A DNA stretch of 33,310 nucleotides from CAIOHW01 sp964432565 (GTDB lineage: Bacteria; Bdellovibrionota; UBA1018), in the NCBI GenBank assembly GCA_964432565.1, contig CAYSOA010000024.1, positions 1-33,310 of the forward strand, written 5' to 3'. The position numbers and the translations under genes are program-made. The notes under the pieces are model-generated. The model searched no databases, was not told where the DNA came from, and was given only the letters and a program-made list of their open reading frames with translations. Shown here piece by piece: positions 14,095-22,744 of this stretch; the first letter of the stretch is position 1, and every line of letters starts with the position of its first letter.

Positions 14095-15726
14095 TCACCA
14101 ACGGCGACGCCAGGCCGGAAACAGAAACGGCGCCACTGCGAAAAGAAAAAGCAGCTTCGGAACGAAGTCTCCCCAGCGTTCCACCAGAGAGGGAGGGAGC
14201 TCGGCCAAGGGGACCTTCGCCTCGAGAACCGCAGGAACGCCGATCGCCGTTTGTTGAAGGATGCTTCCGGTGGGATCCACCCAGGCGGAGATGCCGGTGT
14301 TGGTGGCTCTCAGCATGGGGATTCCGGTTTCAATCGATCGAAACGTCGAGAGAGCCAGATGCAGCTCGGGTTCGGCATAGGGCCCGAACCACGAGTCATT
14401 GGTGACGTTGAGGATGAGCTGCGCGCCGTCGCGCTTTGCTCGTGCCATGTCATCTGAAAAGAGCACTTCGTAGCAGATGGCCGGGACGGCGCGAACGGCG
14501 GGCTGAGTGGGCAGAGTGTAGGGTCGGGGTCCATCTCCCCGCGCAAAGTTGCCCACCGTCGGGAACCATCGACGGAGCGCTGGAAAGGTTTCCGAGAGGG
14601 GCATCTCTTCACCAAATAGCAGGAGGCGCGTTTTGTGGTAGACCTGCAGATCGCCGGCACCGGCCTCGCGTCCCAGAAAAAACAGGGCATTGTAGTCGCG
14701 TCTCGGAGACGTCGTGGTTTCGTCGTAGCCCCCGAAAAGCAGAGGGATCTGCCGGGTTCGGGCAAAGTTCTCCACGACCTGGTCGAGTTCGAGTTCGTCG
14801 GGAGTACGCGGCTTTCGAAACGACGACGGATAGGCGGTTTCGGGCCAGACGAGAGCATGAGGGCGGGATCCCTGCTTCTGAAGCGCCTGATCCGAGAGCT
14901 GCACAAAAGTGTCGAGCACTTTCTTTCGAGCCTGCCTGACGCCCGAGCGCGCGGCGAATTTTTCGAGATCTCCGATATTGGCCTGGATCACCGAGAGGGT
15001 GATCGACTCGGGGGCCTGCCTGACTGCCGTGGCGATCTCCTGTCTGGAGTGCCGACCGTAGGTCCACACCGCTAGCAGGACTGTGGCAGTGGTCACAGCC
15101 AGGGGCATGAGCTGTTTCAGTGCGGGCCAGGCCGAGGGCTCGCGCCTGAGCTTCAGGCCCACGACGGTTCGAGCGATGGTCAGGTTGGCGAGCACCGCGA
15201 GAAAGGTCATTCCATAGGCGCCCGACCAGCGCGCATTCATGCGTAGGTTCTCAAAGGCGACCCAGTGGTGCCCGAACGTGTCGCGAAAAAGCTTGGGCAC
15301 GAGCCAGTCGAGCGCGGTGTAGGCGGCTGCGAGCCAGAGCATCGAGAAAAGAACCCGGCCTCGGGGCTGATCGAGACTCTTGAGAAGTTGTCGTCGAGCC
15401 AGCGGAGCGAAAAACAGCCACTGGGGTTGCCCGATCAGGCTGAAGAGCAGCAGTCCGAAAATCGAAGCCACCCAGGGAAGACCGCCGAACTCATGAATCA
15501 CGTAGGCGACCCAGAAGAATCCTCCGAGCGAAATCAGGACTCCGAGCCAGAGCCCCTGAAGGAGAGTCTTGCGTCGCGTTTCGGGGCCTTCGGGGAGTCG
15601 ACTCACCAGGATGAGCCACGGAACGAGGGCGAACCATCCCAGAAAGGCCAGTCCGTGGGGCGGAAAGCTCAGAACATAAAGAGCGGCACTGAGCAGTGTC
15701 AGGGGGTGTGGCAGTCGATGGTTCAC
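14095..15726 (-). CDS. lnt: Apolipoprotein N-acyltransferase
   Basis: 543 aa. Multiple N-terminal membrane helices (first ~210 residues) precede a periplasmic nitrilase-fold domain and one C-terminal membrane helix. The Glu-Lys-Cys catalytic triad is visible as VWPETAYP (Glu), YHKTRLLLFGE (Lys) and AICYEVLF (Cys). It adds the third acyl chain to lipoproteins in the inner membrane, the step needed for Lol sorting in Gram-negative bacteria; this fits the lipoproteins at 2008 and 11289. The start is GTG at 15726, with GAGG unusually close to it. The next gene downstream on this strand is the LTA-synthase-like gene, 82 bp away with its own candidate promoter. Confidence 0.95.
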   Translation of the reverse strand: MNHRLPHPLTLLSAALYVLSFPPHGLAFLGWFALVPWLILVSRLPEGPETRRKTLLQGLWLGVLISLGGFFWVAYVIHEFGGLPWVASIFGLLLFSLIGQPQWLFFAPLARRQLLKSLDQPRGRVLFSMLWLAAAYTALDWLVPKLFRDTFGHHWVAFENLRMNARWSGAYGMTFLAVLANLTIARTVVGLKLRREPSAWPALKQLMPLAVTTATVLLAVWTYGRHSRQEIATAVRQAPESITLSVIQANIGDLEKFAARSGVRQARKKVLDTFVQLSDQALQKQGSRPHALVWPETAYPSSFRKPRTPDELELDQVVENFARTRQIPLLFGGYDETTTSPRRDYNALFFLGREAGAGDLQVYHKTRLLLFGEEMPLSETFPALRRWFPTVGNFARGDGPRPYTLPTQPAVRAVPAICYEVLFSDDMARAKRDGAQLILNVTNDSWFGPYAEPELHLALSTFRSIETGIPMLRATNTGISAWVDPTGSILQQTAIGVPAVLEAKVPLAELPPSLVERWGDFVPKLLFLFAVAPFLFPAWRRRW

Positions 15727-15786
15727 ACCCTCAGGCTAAACAATGCTGGCAAGAATGACGAGACCAAAGCGGCTCGAAAGACGCAC

Positions 15787-16971
15787 TTACCGCGAGAAGT
15801 CCGGCAGGGACACCGGCTTCCTTTCCGGAGTGACCGAGGCAAGCAGTTTCTTTTCTTCCTTCAGTCGAAGCAGGGCGGAGTGGGCATTCACTCGTCCGCC
15901 TGAGGCAACGCGCTCGGCGAGCTGTGGAAGTTTGTCGACCGAAGCGGTGATGATCGCCTTGAGCTGCTGAGGCGTCAGCGACGGGTTCTGCGAGAGCAGC
16001 AGGGCGGCGATCCCGCTCACGAAGGCCGTGGCCTGCGAGGTGCCGGTCATCGAACCATAGCGGCCGGCCGGCAGCGTGCTGTAGATGGCTTCGCCCGGAG
16101 CCGCCACATCGACCTTGCGCTTGCCCCAGTTCGACGACGCAATCAGGCCGTTGTTCTCGTTGGTGGCCGCCACCGAGATGATGTTCGAAAGACCGTAGGC
16201 CGAAGGATAATAATAATTTTCGACCTTGTCCGTATCCTGACGTTCGTTTCCGGCAGCCGAGACAAAGAGGACGCCCTTCGCTTCGGCGCGACGGATGGCG
16301 AGATATTCCTCCTCCGAGAATTCCGGGCCTCCGCCACTGTAGTTGATGATTCGTGCCCCGTTGGCCACGGCATAGTCGATCGCCTTGACCGTGTTGGCCA
16401 GGTTCACTGATCCCGGGTTCTTCTCCGAATAGTACTTCACGGCCATGATCGAGACCCTCGGGGCCACTCCGCTCACGCCGATCTCGGGTTTGGCGACTGC
16501 GCCGATGATGCCGGCGACATGGGTGCCATGGCCGTGGTCATCGATCGGATTGGCTTCGTTGGTGACGAAATTCCAGCCGTAGACGTTCTTGTTCGAAATC
16601 TTCGGGTCACGCCACATATTGGGCAGCAGGGCGGCATGCGAGCCATCCACTCCCGTATCGATCACGGCGACGATGATGTCGCGGCTGCCCTTTTCGATCT
16701 TCCAAGCCTCCACGGCGCTGATGTGAGACTTGAAGCGATTGGTAAGACCCCAGTTTCTGGTCAGGATCGTTTTTGGCGAGATCAGGGCTGCCGTCTGCCG
16801 CGAGAGTACAGCCGAAAGCGTATCGAGGGGGGCAAACCCCAGATTAAAGGCCGAGGCCGTCAGGGCCAGGGAGAGGGCGCCCCAGGAGAGGGTCCGGCGG
16901 GAGGTCTTCAGCTTCAACAGGTTCCACTTGGTCAGCATCGTGCGGAGCAGAAAAGCAATCGACATGCCCAA
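15787..16971 (-). CDS. Subtilisin-like serine protease (S8 family)
   Basis: 394 aa from the TTG at 16971 (AAGGAG 5 nt upstream); the ATG at 16965 is 11 nt from the same element and equally possible. The catalytic triad is D105 (AVIDTGVDGSH), H148 (HGHGTHVAG) and S312 (GTSQATAFVSG), with N242 in SAAGN for the oxyanion hole. An N-terminal hydrophobic stretch (about 28-48) is a signal or anchor, followed by a prodomain too short to be an ordinary I9 domain. It should act outside the cytoplasm. The last ~20 residues are Lys/Arg/Pro-rich. Divergent from the HExxH gene across a 182-bp gap. Confidence 0.92.
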   Translation of the reverse strand: MGMSIAFLLRTMLTKWNLLKLKTSRRTLSWGALSLALTASAFNLGFAPLDTLSAVLSRQTAALISPKTILTRNWGLTNRFKSHISAVEAWKIEKGSRDIIVAVIDTGVDGSHAALLPNMWRDPKISNKNVYGWNFVTNEANPIDDHGHGTHVAGIIGAVAKPEIGVSGVAPRVSIMAVKYYSEKNPGSVNLANTVKAIDYAVANGARIINYSGGGPEFSEEEYLAIRRAEAKGVLFVSAAGNERQDTDKVENYYYPSAYGLSNIISVAATNENNGLIASSNWGKRKVDVAAPGEAIYSTLPAGRYGSMTGTSQATAFVSGIAALLLSQNPSLTPQQLKAIITASVDKLPQLAERVASGGRVNAHSALLRLKEEKKLLASVTPERKPVSLPDFSR

Positions 16972-17153
16972 GAGAGCTCCTTCCGGCGAAAGTAAAGAGT
17001 TTCATGATTTCATGGGGTTGGCACGACGGGTTGCGTGCCTCTACCCCGAGCGCCACGATTTCGGGTGGCCAAGTTTTTGACAGGCGCTGTCTGTTTTTTC
17101 GTCGGAACTTTCTTCCTCATGGGTGCGGAAAACTTTGCCGATCTGAACCCTGT

Positions 17154-18041
17154 ATGAGGCATGCGCTGGCCCTGGGGCTGGTTTTTCTACAGATGTTTTC
17201 AAGTCGAGCCCTTTCGAGCGCCGAGACGCTACCCCGCGAGTCGGTCGAAAGGCTGCATGCCGTGGTGCAGATTCTGGTGCGCTCGACGGCCGGACGAACC
17301 CTCGTGGATGCCGCGAGGCAGCTCTGGGGGGCCAAATCCGACCGACAAGTGGTCTCTCATCTCAAATGGGATCGATCTTCTCGAACCGATGCCGTCCTGA
17401 TTCGCCATTTCAACCCAGTCACCGGAGTCGAAGAGCGGGAGAGGAAGATCACCATCTCGCTCCGCTCGTCACAGCGAATCGAAGAAGTGGTGCTCGATCT
17501 TGCACATGAGCTCACGCATGCCGTCTCGAAGCCGGCATGGGATCCGTACGATCCCGAGCTGAGTGCCGGAGACTACCTGACTGCCGCCATCGAGGGAGCC
17601 GGGGGAGAGATCGAAGCCGTGGCCACCGAATGCCGGGTGGCGCAGGAACTCTCGACGCGATTGGAAACCATCGATCTCTCGCGATGCTCGAAATATCTCA
17701 GCGAGGGAAGCGTGGATGCCGCTCGCATTCGCGAAGATTTTTATCGAGTCGGTCGCTGGTACCCAAGGCTGGTGCGGAGTCTGGGGAAGGACGTTCGGCG
17801 GTTTCCGCACCTGTCGTCGAAACCTCCCCGGCTTTTCTCATCAACCGGTCACGCACCCTATCCAGCGGCGTTGCTCGATGAGTTCGCCGAGATCACTTCG
17901 ATTGCCTGTCAGAACTCGAGAGCCCGACTCCAGTCGGTCGACGGGCGCGAGCCCGCTTCCGAGTCTGGCTCCGAGTCTGCCGAAGCGCGTCTGGCTCTTC
18001 GGCACTTTCTCAAGCGTCGCTGCAGCAGCCCCTCCTCCTGA
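17154..18041 (+). CDS. Secreted HExxH protein, putative zinc metalloprotease
   Basis: 295 aa. The ATG at 17154 is chosen because it begins a clean signal peptide (MRHALALGLVFLQMFSSRALS); the longer frame adds 50 unlike residues. A zinc-binding H118-E-L-T-H122 sits in a hydrophobic helix (EEVVLDLAHELTHAV), with a possible third ligand in GGEIEA (E152 or E154) about 30 residues on, the usual gluzincin-like distance. Cys pairs in the second half may form disulphides. No family recognised beyond zincin-like. Its divergent neighbour is also a secreted protease, so the two may share a role in protein breakdown outside the cytoplasm (inference). Confidence 0.72.
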   Translation: MRHALALGLVFLQMFSSRALSSAETLPRESVERLHAVVQILVRSTAGRTLVDAARQLWGAKSDRQVVSHLKWDRSSRTDAVLIRHFNPVTGVEERERKITISLRSSQRIEEVVLDLAHELTHAVSKPAWDPYDPELSAGDYLTAAIEGAGGEIEAVATECRVAQELSTRLETIDLSRCSKYLSEGSVDAARIREDFYRVGRWYPRLVRSLGKDVRRFPHLSSKPPRLFSSTGHAPYPAALLDEFAEITSIACQNSRARLQSVDGREPASESGSESAEARLALRHFLKRRCSSPSS

Positions 18042-18080
18042 CTCGACAATTGCATCACCTGTTTCAAAGGGGGGGGCTTC

Positions 18081-18395
18081 ATGGAGCTGCTCGGTTGGAT
18101 CTTTTTCGGTTTTCTTGTGGGGCTGATCGCGCGAGCCTTGTTGCCAGGACGTGATCCTCTGGGGCTGGTGGCGACGACCGTGCTCGGTGTTCTGGGGGCC
18201 GTTCTGGGGGGTTGGGCGGGCCGCCTGCTGGGACTGTACGCCCCCGGAGCTCGCGTAGGATTTCTGAGCGCGATTCTGGGAGCCGTTCTGGTGCTGACCG
18301 CCTACAATGCTCTTTTTCGTCGTCGCAGGCGACGGCTCGCCGCGTCTTCAAGTAAAAAACCCGCCACACGGAGCGACCAAGATCGCGCAGCGTAG
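18081..18395 (+). CDS. GlsB/YeaQ/YmgE-family small membrane protein
   Basis: 104 aa. Three hydrophobic segments with the family's Gly-rich pattern: GWIFFGFLVGLIARALLPG, VATTVLGVLGAVLGGWAGRLLG, and a third at GFLSAILGAVLVLTAYN. The family (transglycosylase-associated protein) is linked to stress response and envelope, mechanism unknown. The tail is Arg/Lys-rich and cytosolic. The start is preceded by a G-run (GGGGGGG about 7 nt upstream) that can serve as ribosome-binding site. Its final codons and stop lie inside a terminator stem. Confidence 0.85.
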   Translation: MELLGWIFFGFLVGLIARALLPGRDPLGLVATTVLGVLGAVLGGWAGRLLGLYAPGARVGFLSAILGAVLVLTAYNALFRRRRRRLAASSSKKPATRSDQDRAA

Positions 18396-18406
18396 CGGGT
18401 TTTTTT
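18354..18406. terminator. Bidirectional terminator overlapping the end of the GlsB-type gene
   Basis: Outer stem AAAAAACCCGC (18354-18364) with GCGGGTTTTTT (18395-18405); an inner GCGA/TCGC stem lies in between. It ends in a T-run in both directions, so it can serve the plus-strand gene and the large minus-strand gene ending at 18430... on its downstream side. The TAG stop (18393-18395) is part of it. Confidence 0.75.
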
Positions 18407-18429
18407 GTTCGCAGCGCTGAGCCGGCGGA

Positions 18430-20871
18430 TCAGCGCGTACTGAATTCCACGCTCTGCGCGGGGCCCCAGTTCAGTCCCGAAGCGTTGACGGCCATTCTCA
18501 GGCGATAGCGGGTTCGAGGCAGCAGCTCCTTCGAAATGCCAAACCAGGGGCTTTCGCTCAGCTCCTTCGCGAGAACCAGTCGATTCGCGCCCGCATCGAG
18601 CTCTCCATTATTGTAAACCAGCACGTTGGCCTTTTTCTTCCAGTTCCAGAAGCTGCGCTCATACAGCTCGAGATAGATGGCCTTTGGGGCCGCCCTCAGG
18701 TGCATCTCAATGTCGACACGGGAAGACGAGACTGCCGAGGCAAGTACGCCATGAATCGCAGCATCACGGTCCTGTGTCGGGGTGCGGCCTTCCTCGCGAT
18801 CGAATTCGATTTCACGTTGGGCCCGGGTAGCCAGATCCTCGAGAAAAACTTCGGAGTTTCCGGTCTCAGCAACGCGACCAAACACGGGGCTGTAGGCTGA
18901 AACTTCGTAGGCTACCGGCTGCCCGTTCATGGAGGCGCGAAGCAGGCGCATCAGCTCATAGCTGTAGCGACGGTCGTGAAACACCTTGCTGAGCCGCTCG
19001 GTCATCTCTTCGAGGCTGCGCGCGCTTGCGACGTTCATCCAGCGCTCGTGGATTCGGCTCGCATGCCCCGGAACGTTGCCCAGTCGAATGGGAGCATCGG
19101 CGACATAAAGGGGATAAGTGAAGATGTTCAGGACTTCGCTTCCCAGTCGATTCCAGAACCGGTTGAGCGGATTCGTCCAGGTTCCAGGTGTGACGCCGAA
19201 AGCCTGTTCGAGCAGTTCCCACGCTCTTTCGGGCGAGGTCTTGATGAATGCCTGAATCTGCTCGGTGCTGAAGGCGATGCGATAAAAGAAGCTGGAGCGG
19301 GGGGAGCGCTCGAAAAGATCCTTCTCCTTCGCGGGTGGTCGGGGAAAGAGGCCGACCTTGCCGATCGTATTCTCGGCTTCGAGAATGTAGGACATCAGCT
19401 CGGCTTGAGAGGTGGACGAGTCCTGGATATTTCCCTCGGCCCAGAGGCTGATGGGAAAGCGCCCCTGGGTTCCCGAATTCAGGTGAGCCCAGAACTTGTA
19501 GTAGAGCTTCTCGTACCAGGCCCAGAAGGCGCGCCACTCGCGACTGTTCTCAACCCAAGATTGAAAGATGTGGAACCTGCCATCCGGAAACGTGATGATG
19601 GCGTCGACCGTCGTGCGGGAAGTGACATGGTCCCTGCGGTAGAGTGCAGAGAGTCTGAGGTTCTGAGAGACCTGTTCGGTCCTTCCCTTCGCCGTTCTCG
19701 TGAAAAGTTTCTGTACGCCCGTCAACTGCGAGTCGAGCGCCTTTCCTGTCTCATCCACTGAGAGTTCATCCGAAAAGGCGAACTGACCCAGAACGGCCTG
19801 CTCGTAGGCCTCACGGGCCTGGGGGTTTTCGAGATCGTACCGGTAGCCCACGTTGAACGTGCGGCTCTGCTCGTCGGAGGCTTCCAACGAGAAGGGGGTC
19901 ACCTTGAGGTATTTGTTGAGCTTTCGCAGCACCAGGTGTCCATCGAGCATCTGGGACTCGCCTCGGGCACCCGCAGAAAGTCCGGCACCGTAGGCGCCGA
20001 TTCGAGTGAGCTTGACGCGAACGAAGCGCTCGCTCTCCTTCAGTACGGAGATTCGGTAGGAGCCGCGCAGGTAGGTCGAGACCGAAATCCCCGCATTCGC
20101 GTTCAGGATGCTGTTGTCGTAAACCCAGCCGACGCTCGGGCCCAGATGTACCGAGCCTTCACCCGTGTAACTGACCACCTCTCCCTCTTCGAGTCGCTTG
20201 AGGGCGTTCGCCGTCAGGGGCAGTCGCATCGGAAAGAGCACGCGATTCCAGAATCGACCGAAGCGGGCCTGATCCTGGGGGTCATCGATGGGGAGATCCC
20301 AGATCGGCCCACGGGGCTCCCGGCCTTCATCGGCGGCGCGTGCGTCGGAAAGGGCCGACTGAAGGTCGATGGAACGTTCCTTCAAAGTGCTTGCCCGGGA
20401 ATACAGCAAGGGCGACATCTGGCGGATGTTCAGAACCTCGACCGACTGTGACGTGCCGATGGAGAAACCGATCGGCCCGCCCAAAACCTCGGTCGAAAAG
20501 ATCGGAAGGCGCGTATTGAGTCGAATCCGGTCGACCACGGTCCAGCTGTTGAGAATGTCCTGATTGTCGAAAACGCGGCGCTGGGTTCTCAGGTTGACCT
20601 GAAGTCCGTCCTCCCAGGCTTCGGAATCGAAGAACGAAAAGTCATCCGCCCAGTCAAACAGTGCGTCTGAAATTCGGCCCGAGGGCAGGCGGATCTTGCT
20701 GAGAAGGTCATGGGGAAGCGTGAAGTCCCAGCTTTCGGTCTGGGGAGCAGGGGCTGGAGTACCGGACGAGCCTGCAGCCTCGGCGGCAGCGAAGGCAGAA
20801 GAAAGCGGGGCCAACACCAGCGCAAGCGTGGCGAAAAAAGAGCGTGTGAAAAAAGTCATGTCGGCGGACAT
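18430..20871 (-). CDS. Large secreted protein of unknown function
   Basis: 813 aa from the ATG at 20871 (20859 is also possible; neither has a Shine-Dalgarno sequence, and TAAACT lies 5 nt before 20871). A clear signal peptide (TFFTRSFFATLALVLAPLSSAFA) precedes a mature protein rich in aromatic and charged residues with alternating strand-like stretches: VNLRTQRRVFDNQ, GPIGFSIGTSQSV, GSVHLGPSVGWVYDNSILNANAGISVSTYLRGSYRISV (long, many short strands), RTFNVGYRYDLENP, VDAIITFPDGRFHIFQSW. The final residues (YRLRMAVNASGLNWGPAQSVEFS) read like an Ig-like domain. No Cys clusters or catalytic motif seen. It could be a surface or outer-membrane-associated protein; I do not recognise the family. Confidence 0.75.
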   Translation of the reverse strand: MSADMTFFTRSFFATLALVLAPLSSAFAAAEAAGSSGTPAPAPQTESWDFTLPHDLLSKIRLPSGRISDALFDWADDFSFFDSEAWEDGLQVNLRTQRRVFDNQDILNSWTVVDRIRLNTRLPIFSTEVLGGPIGFSIGTSQSVEVLNIRQMSPLLYSRASTLKERSIDLQSALSDARAADEGREPRGPIWDLPIDDPQDQARFGRFWNRVLFPMRLPLTANALKRLEEGEVVSYTGEGSVHLGPSVGWVYDNSILNANAGISVSTYLRGSYRISVLKESERFVRVKLTRIGAYGAGLSAGARGESQMLDGHLVLRKLNKYLKVTPFSLEASDEQSRTFNVGYRYDLENPQAREAYEQAVLGQFAFSDELSVDETGKALDSQLTGVQKLFTRTAKGRTEQVSQNLRLSALYRRDHVTSRTTVDAIITFPDGRFHIFQSWVENSREWRAFWAWYEKLYYKFWAHLNSGTQGRFPISLWAEGNIQDSSTSQAELMSYILEAENTIGKVGLFPRPPAKEKDLFERSPRSSFFYRIAFSTEQIQAFIKTSPERAWELLEQAFGVTPGTWTNPLNRFWNRLGSEVLNIFTYPLYVADAPIRLGNVPGHASRIHERWMNVASARSLEEMTERLSKVFHDRRYSYELMRLLRASMNGQPVAYEVSAYSPVFGRVAETGNSEVFLEDLATRAQREIEFDREEGRTPTQDRDAAIHGVLASAVSSSRVDIEMHLRAAPKAIYLELYERSFWNWKKKANVLVYNNGELDAGANRLVLAKELSESPWFGISKELLPRTRYRLRMAVNASGLNWGPAQSVEFSTR

Positions 20872-20928
20872 AGGAAAGTTTACGGCACTGCGCCAGCCCA
20901 AAAGGTCGACAATTCGAGAAAGTTTTTG

Positions 20929-21678
20929 TCAGCTCTTCGGAATCAGCGGCAGGCGCGCCGAGGTTCGCGGCAACGAAAAGAGCACCCCCATGAAGAGCGC
21001 CCACGCGCCACCGAGCAGGGCTCCGCTCAGGACATCGGTCGGAAAATGAACGCCTAGGTAGACTCGCGAAAAGGCCACGATCGTCACCAGGAGTCCGGCC
21101 AGTGAAAAGAAGGTGATTCGAGCGCCGGTCGAAGGAAAGTGCCGGGAGGCCAGAATGGCGAGTGTGAGGTAAATGGCTGACGCCGTCACGGCATGACCAC
21201 TCGGAAAGGACTGGCCTCCGGCGTGGATGAGCTTCGGGATGACGTCGGGTCGGGGGCGATCAAAAAAGTGCTTGGTCCAGCTCGCAAGCTGAAACCCTCC
21301 GGCAGCCACCAAAAGCAGATGCACCACGGCCGCCGGATCTCGGGCGAGAATCAGAAGCGTGGATGAAACGATGCAGATCATTCCCACGACGGCCAGCGAG
21401 CCCAGGCTGGAAAGATCCAAAAAGAGGAAGTTCCACTTTGGGGAACGCATGACGTGGTCGACCCAGAGGAGCAAGTCGTCATCGATGCGCTGAATCCAGG
21501 GGTGCAGGAGGTGGTCTTCTCGAACGAGGCCTCCAAGGCGCAGGAAAACGGCCAGAAAAAACAGGGCACCCGCCGCACGAGTGAGTCTCGAGAGGGTTCG
21601 TGGAGAAAAGCGCTGGAAGCGCTGAGCCGACGATCGAATGGCCTGAAGAAAGCGCGTCGAGGGGTATCGGTCAGTCAT
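20929..21678 (-). CDS. PAP2-family phosphatase, inner membrane
   Basis: 249 aa. The three-part acid-phosphatase signature is complete: K-x-F-F-D-R-P-R-P (KHFFDRPRP), F-P-S-G-H (with AGGQSFPSGHAVTAS), and S-R-V-Y-L-G-V-H-F-P-T-D. About six membrane helices. Such enzymes dephosphorylate lipid phosphates (phosphatidic acid, phosphatidylglycerol phosphate, undecaprenyl diphosphate). With pgsA and uppP elsewhere in the window, either lipid-phosphate or carrier-lipid recycling is plausible. The ATG is 27 nt past the tRNA-Leu 3' end, with no Shine-Dalgarno sequence. Confidence 0.9.
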   Translation of the reverse strand: MTDRYPSTRFLQAIRSSAQRFQRFSPRTLSRLTRAAGALFFLAVFLRLGGLVREDHLLHPWIQRIDDDLLLWVDHVMRSPKWNFLFLDLSSLGSLAVVGMICIVSSTLLILARDPAAVVHLLLVAAGGFQLASWTKHFFDRPRPDVIPKLIHAGGQSFPSGHAVTASAIYLTLAILASRHFPSTGARITFFSLAGLLVTIVAFSRVYLGVHFPTDVLSGALLGGAWALFMGVLFSLPRTSARLPLIPKS

Positions 21679-21705
21679 GGGTAGCGGGGCAAGGACTCAG
21701 ATGAA

Positions 21706-21790
21706 TGGTGCGGTCGACTGGACTTGAACCAGCACGCCTCTCGGCATACGCCCCTCAAACGTACGTGTCTACCAATTCCACCACGACCGC
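21706..21790 (-). tRNA. tRNA-Leu (anticodon GAG)
   Basis: 85 nt with encoded CCA. Acceptor stem GCGGTCG/CGACCGC, D-arm GGTGGAATTGGTAGACAC, anticodon stem TACGT/GCGTA around TT-GAG-GG, a long variable arm (TGCC gaga GGCG) typical of class II tRNAs, and a T-arm with GGTTCAAGTCC. It reads CUC and CUU codons. It lies between the outer-membrane-type gene and the PAP2 gene on the same strand. Confidence 0.95.
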
Positions 21791-21826
21791 ACACCAATGA
21801 ATTGAGGGTGATCGGAAACTAACGAG

Positions 21827-22744
21827 TCAAAACTCAAAGCGCAAGCCGAAAAAATAGGAGGTGCCCGCAAGTGTGAGTGCCGAGTCGCTCCCGCTGCGCT
21901 GCCGACCCTCGGCCAGCAGGTAGACGCGCGAAATCCCGTACCCGTTGTACATTTCGGCAGCTGACGCTTCGTCGAGGGCGCTGAGCAGGATCATGGCTCC
22001 GTAGGTCAGTCCATGTGAACCCACGGTTCCTGAGGCCCCGCTCTTGAGGTTGTAGCGTAGCCAGTCTCCAGAAAATCCCAAGGTGGGAACGACCCATTGG
22101 TTGCGTAGGTACCGCGCCTCGTAGCGCAGGTTGTAGCCGTAGGAGAGGAGTCCTGCGAGGCTGCTGGTGATCGTGTTGGAAGGGCTGGTGGTGTAGACTC
22201 CAAGGGAGGCCCCCACGGCCAGTACCCCGACCTCCTGCGCCCACTCGGGCTGGTAGTCTCCCTGAATCTGCAGGCCACGCAGGGATGCGGCGTCGGCAGC
22301 GCCGATGCCGCTGCTTGCGCCCAGGGCGGAGCGCGCCGATGCGGCAATCTGAAGCGCCCAGCGGGGCTTTTTCTGCTGGTAATAGGGAACCGAAAAATCT
22401 CGGCCCCGGCGTCGGACGGAGCGTGTGGCCGATGCAGGCGGGGCCTCCGATTCTTCTTCAACCTCTGCCAAGGGTCGAACGGGAGGGGATGGCTCCTCCG
22501 GTTCCTCCTCTACGAGTACGGCGGCAGGTCGCGAGGTCTCCGCAGGTTGCTCCTCGGTCTGCGCCCCTGTCTGATTTTGTGTCTGCTCTTCGATCTGCTC
22601 CTGCGACAACTCCTCGGCCGGAGCGGTCGGGGGGGTGAAATCGTCTTCGGCCTGTGCCTGAGGTACCGCGAGGGAGAGACCGAGAATGGTGGCCGCAAGC
22701 AGCCCCGAGTGGGTTCGAAACAGAGGCCGAGGAGAAGGAGTCAT
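21827..22744 (-). CDS. Putative outer-membrane beta-barrel protein with acidic/Pro-rich N-terminal region
   Basis: 305 aa. A signal peptide (LLAATILGLSLAVPQAQA) is followed by a ~90-residue low-complexity stretch rich in Glu, Gln, Pro and Thr, then a basic RRRGRD, then ~180 residues of alternating amphipathic strands (WALQIAASARSALG, LRGLQIQGDYQP, AVGASLGVYTT, YGYNLRYEARYL, VVPTLGFSGDWLRYNL, TYFFGLRFEF-type end). The chain ends in Phe, the usual last residue of outer-membrane barrels. Its ATG overlaps the transaldolase stop (ATGA), so translation is coupled. Family not recognised; the long disordered region could span the periplasm. Confidence 0.75.
   Translation of the reverse strand: MTPSPRPLFRTHSGLLAATILGLSLAVPQAQAEDDFTPPTAPAEELSQEQIEEQTQNQTGAQTEEQPAETSRPAAVLVEEEPEEPSPPVRPLAEVEEESEAPPASATRSVRRRGRDFSVPYYQQKKPRWALQIAASARSALGASSGIGAADAASLRGLQIQGDYQPEWAQEVGVLAVGASLGVYTTSPSNTITSSLAGLLSYGYNLRYEARYLRNQWVVPTLGFSGDWLRYNLKSGASGTVGSHGLTYGAMILLSALDEASAAEMYNGYGISRVYLLAEGRQRSGSDSALTLAGTSYFFGLRFEF

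Noticed and set aside
17077..17082. TTGACA upstream of the HExxH gene
   Set aside because: A consensus -35, but no -10-like hexamer at 16-18 nt in either direction, so no promoter is claimed.
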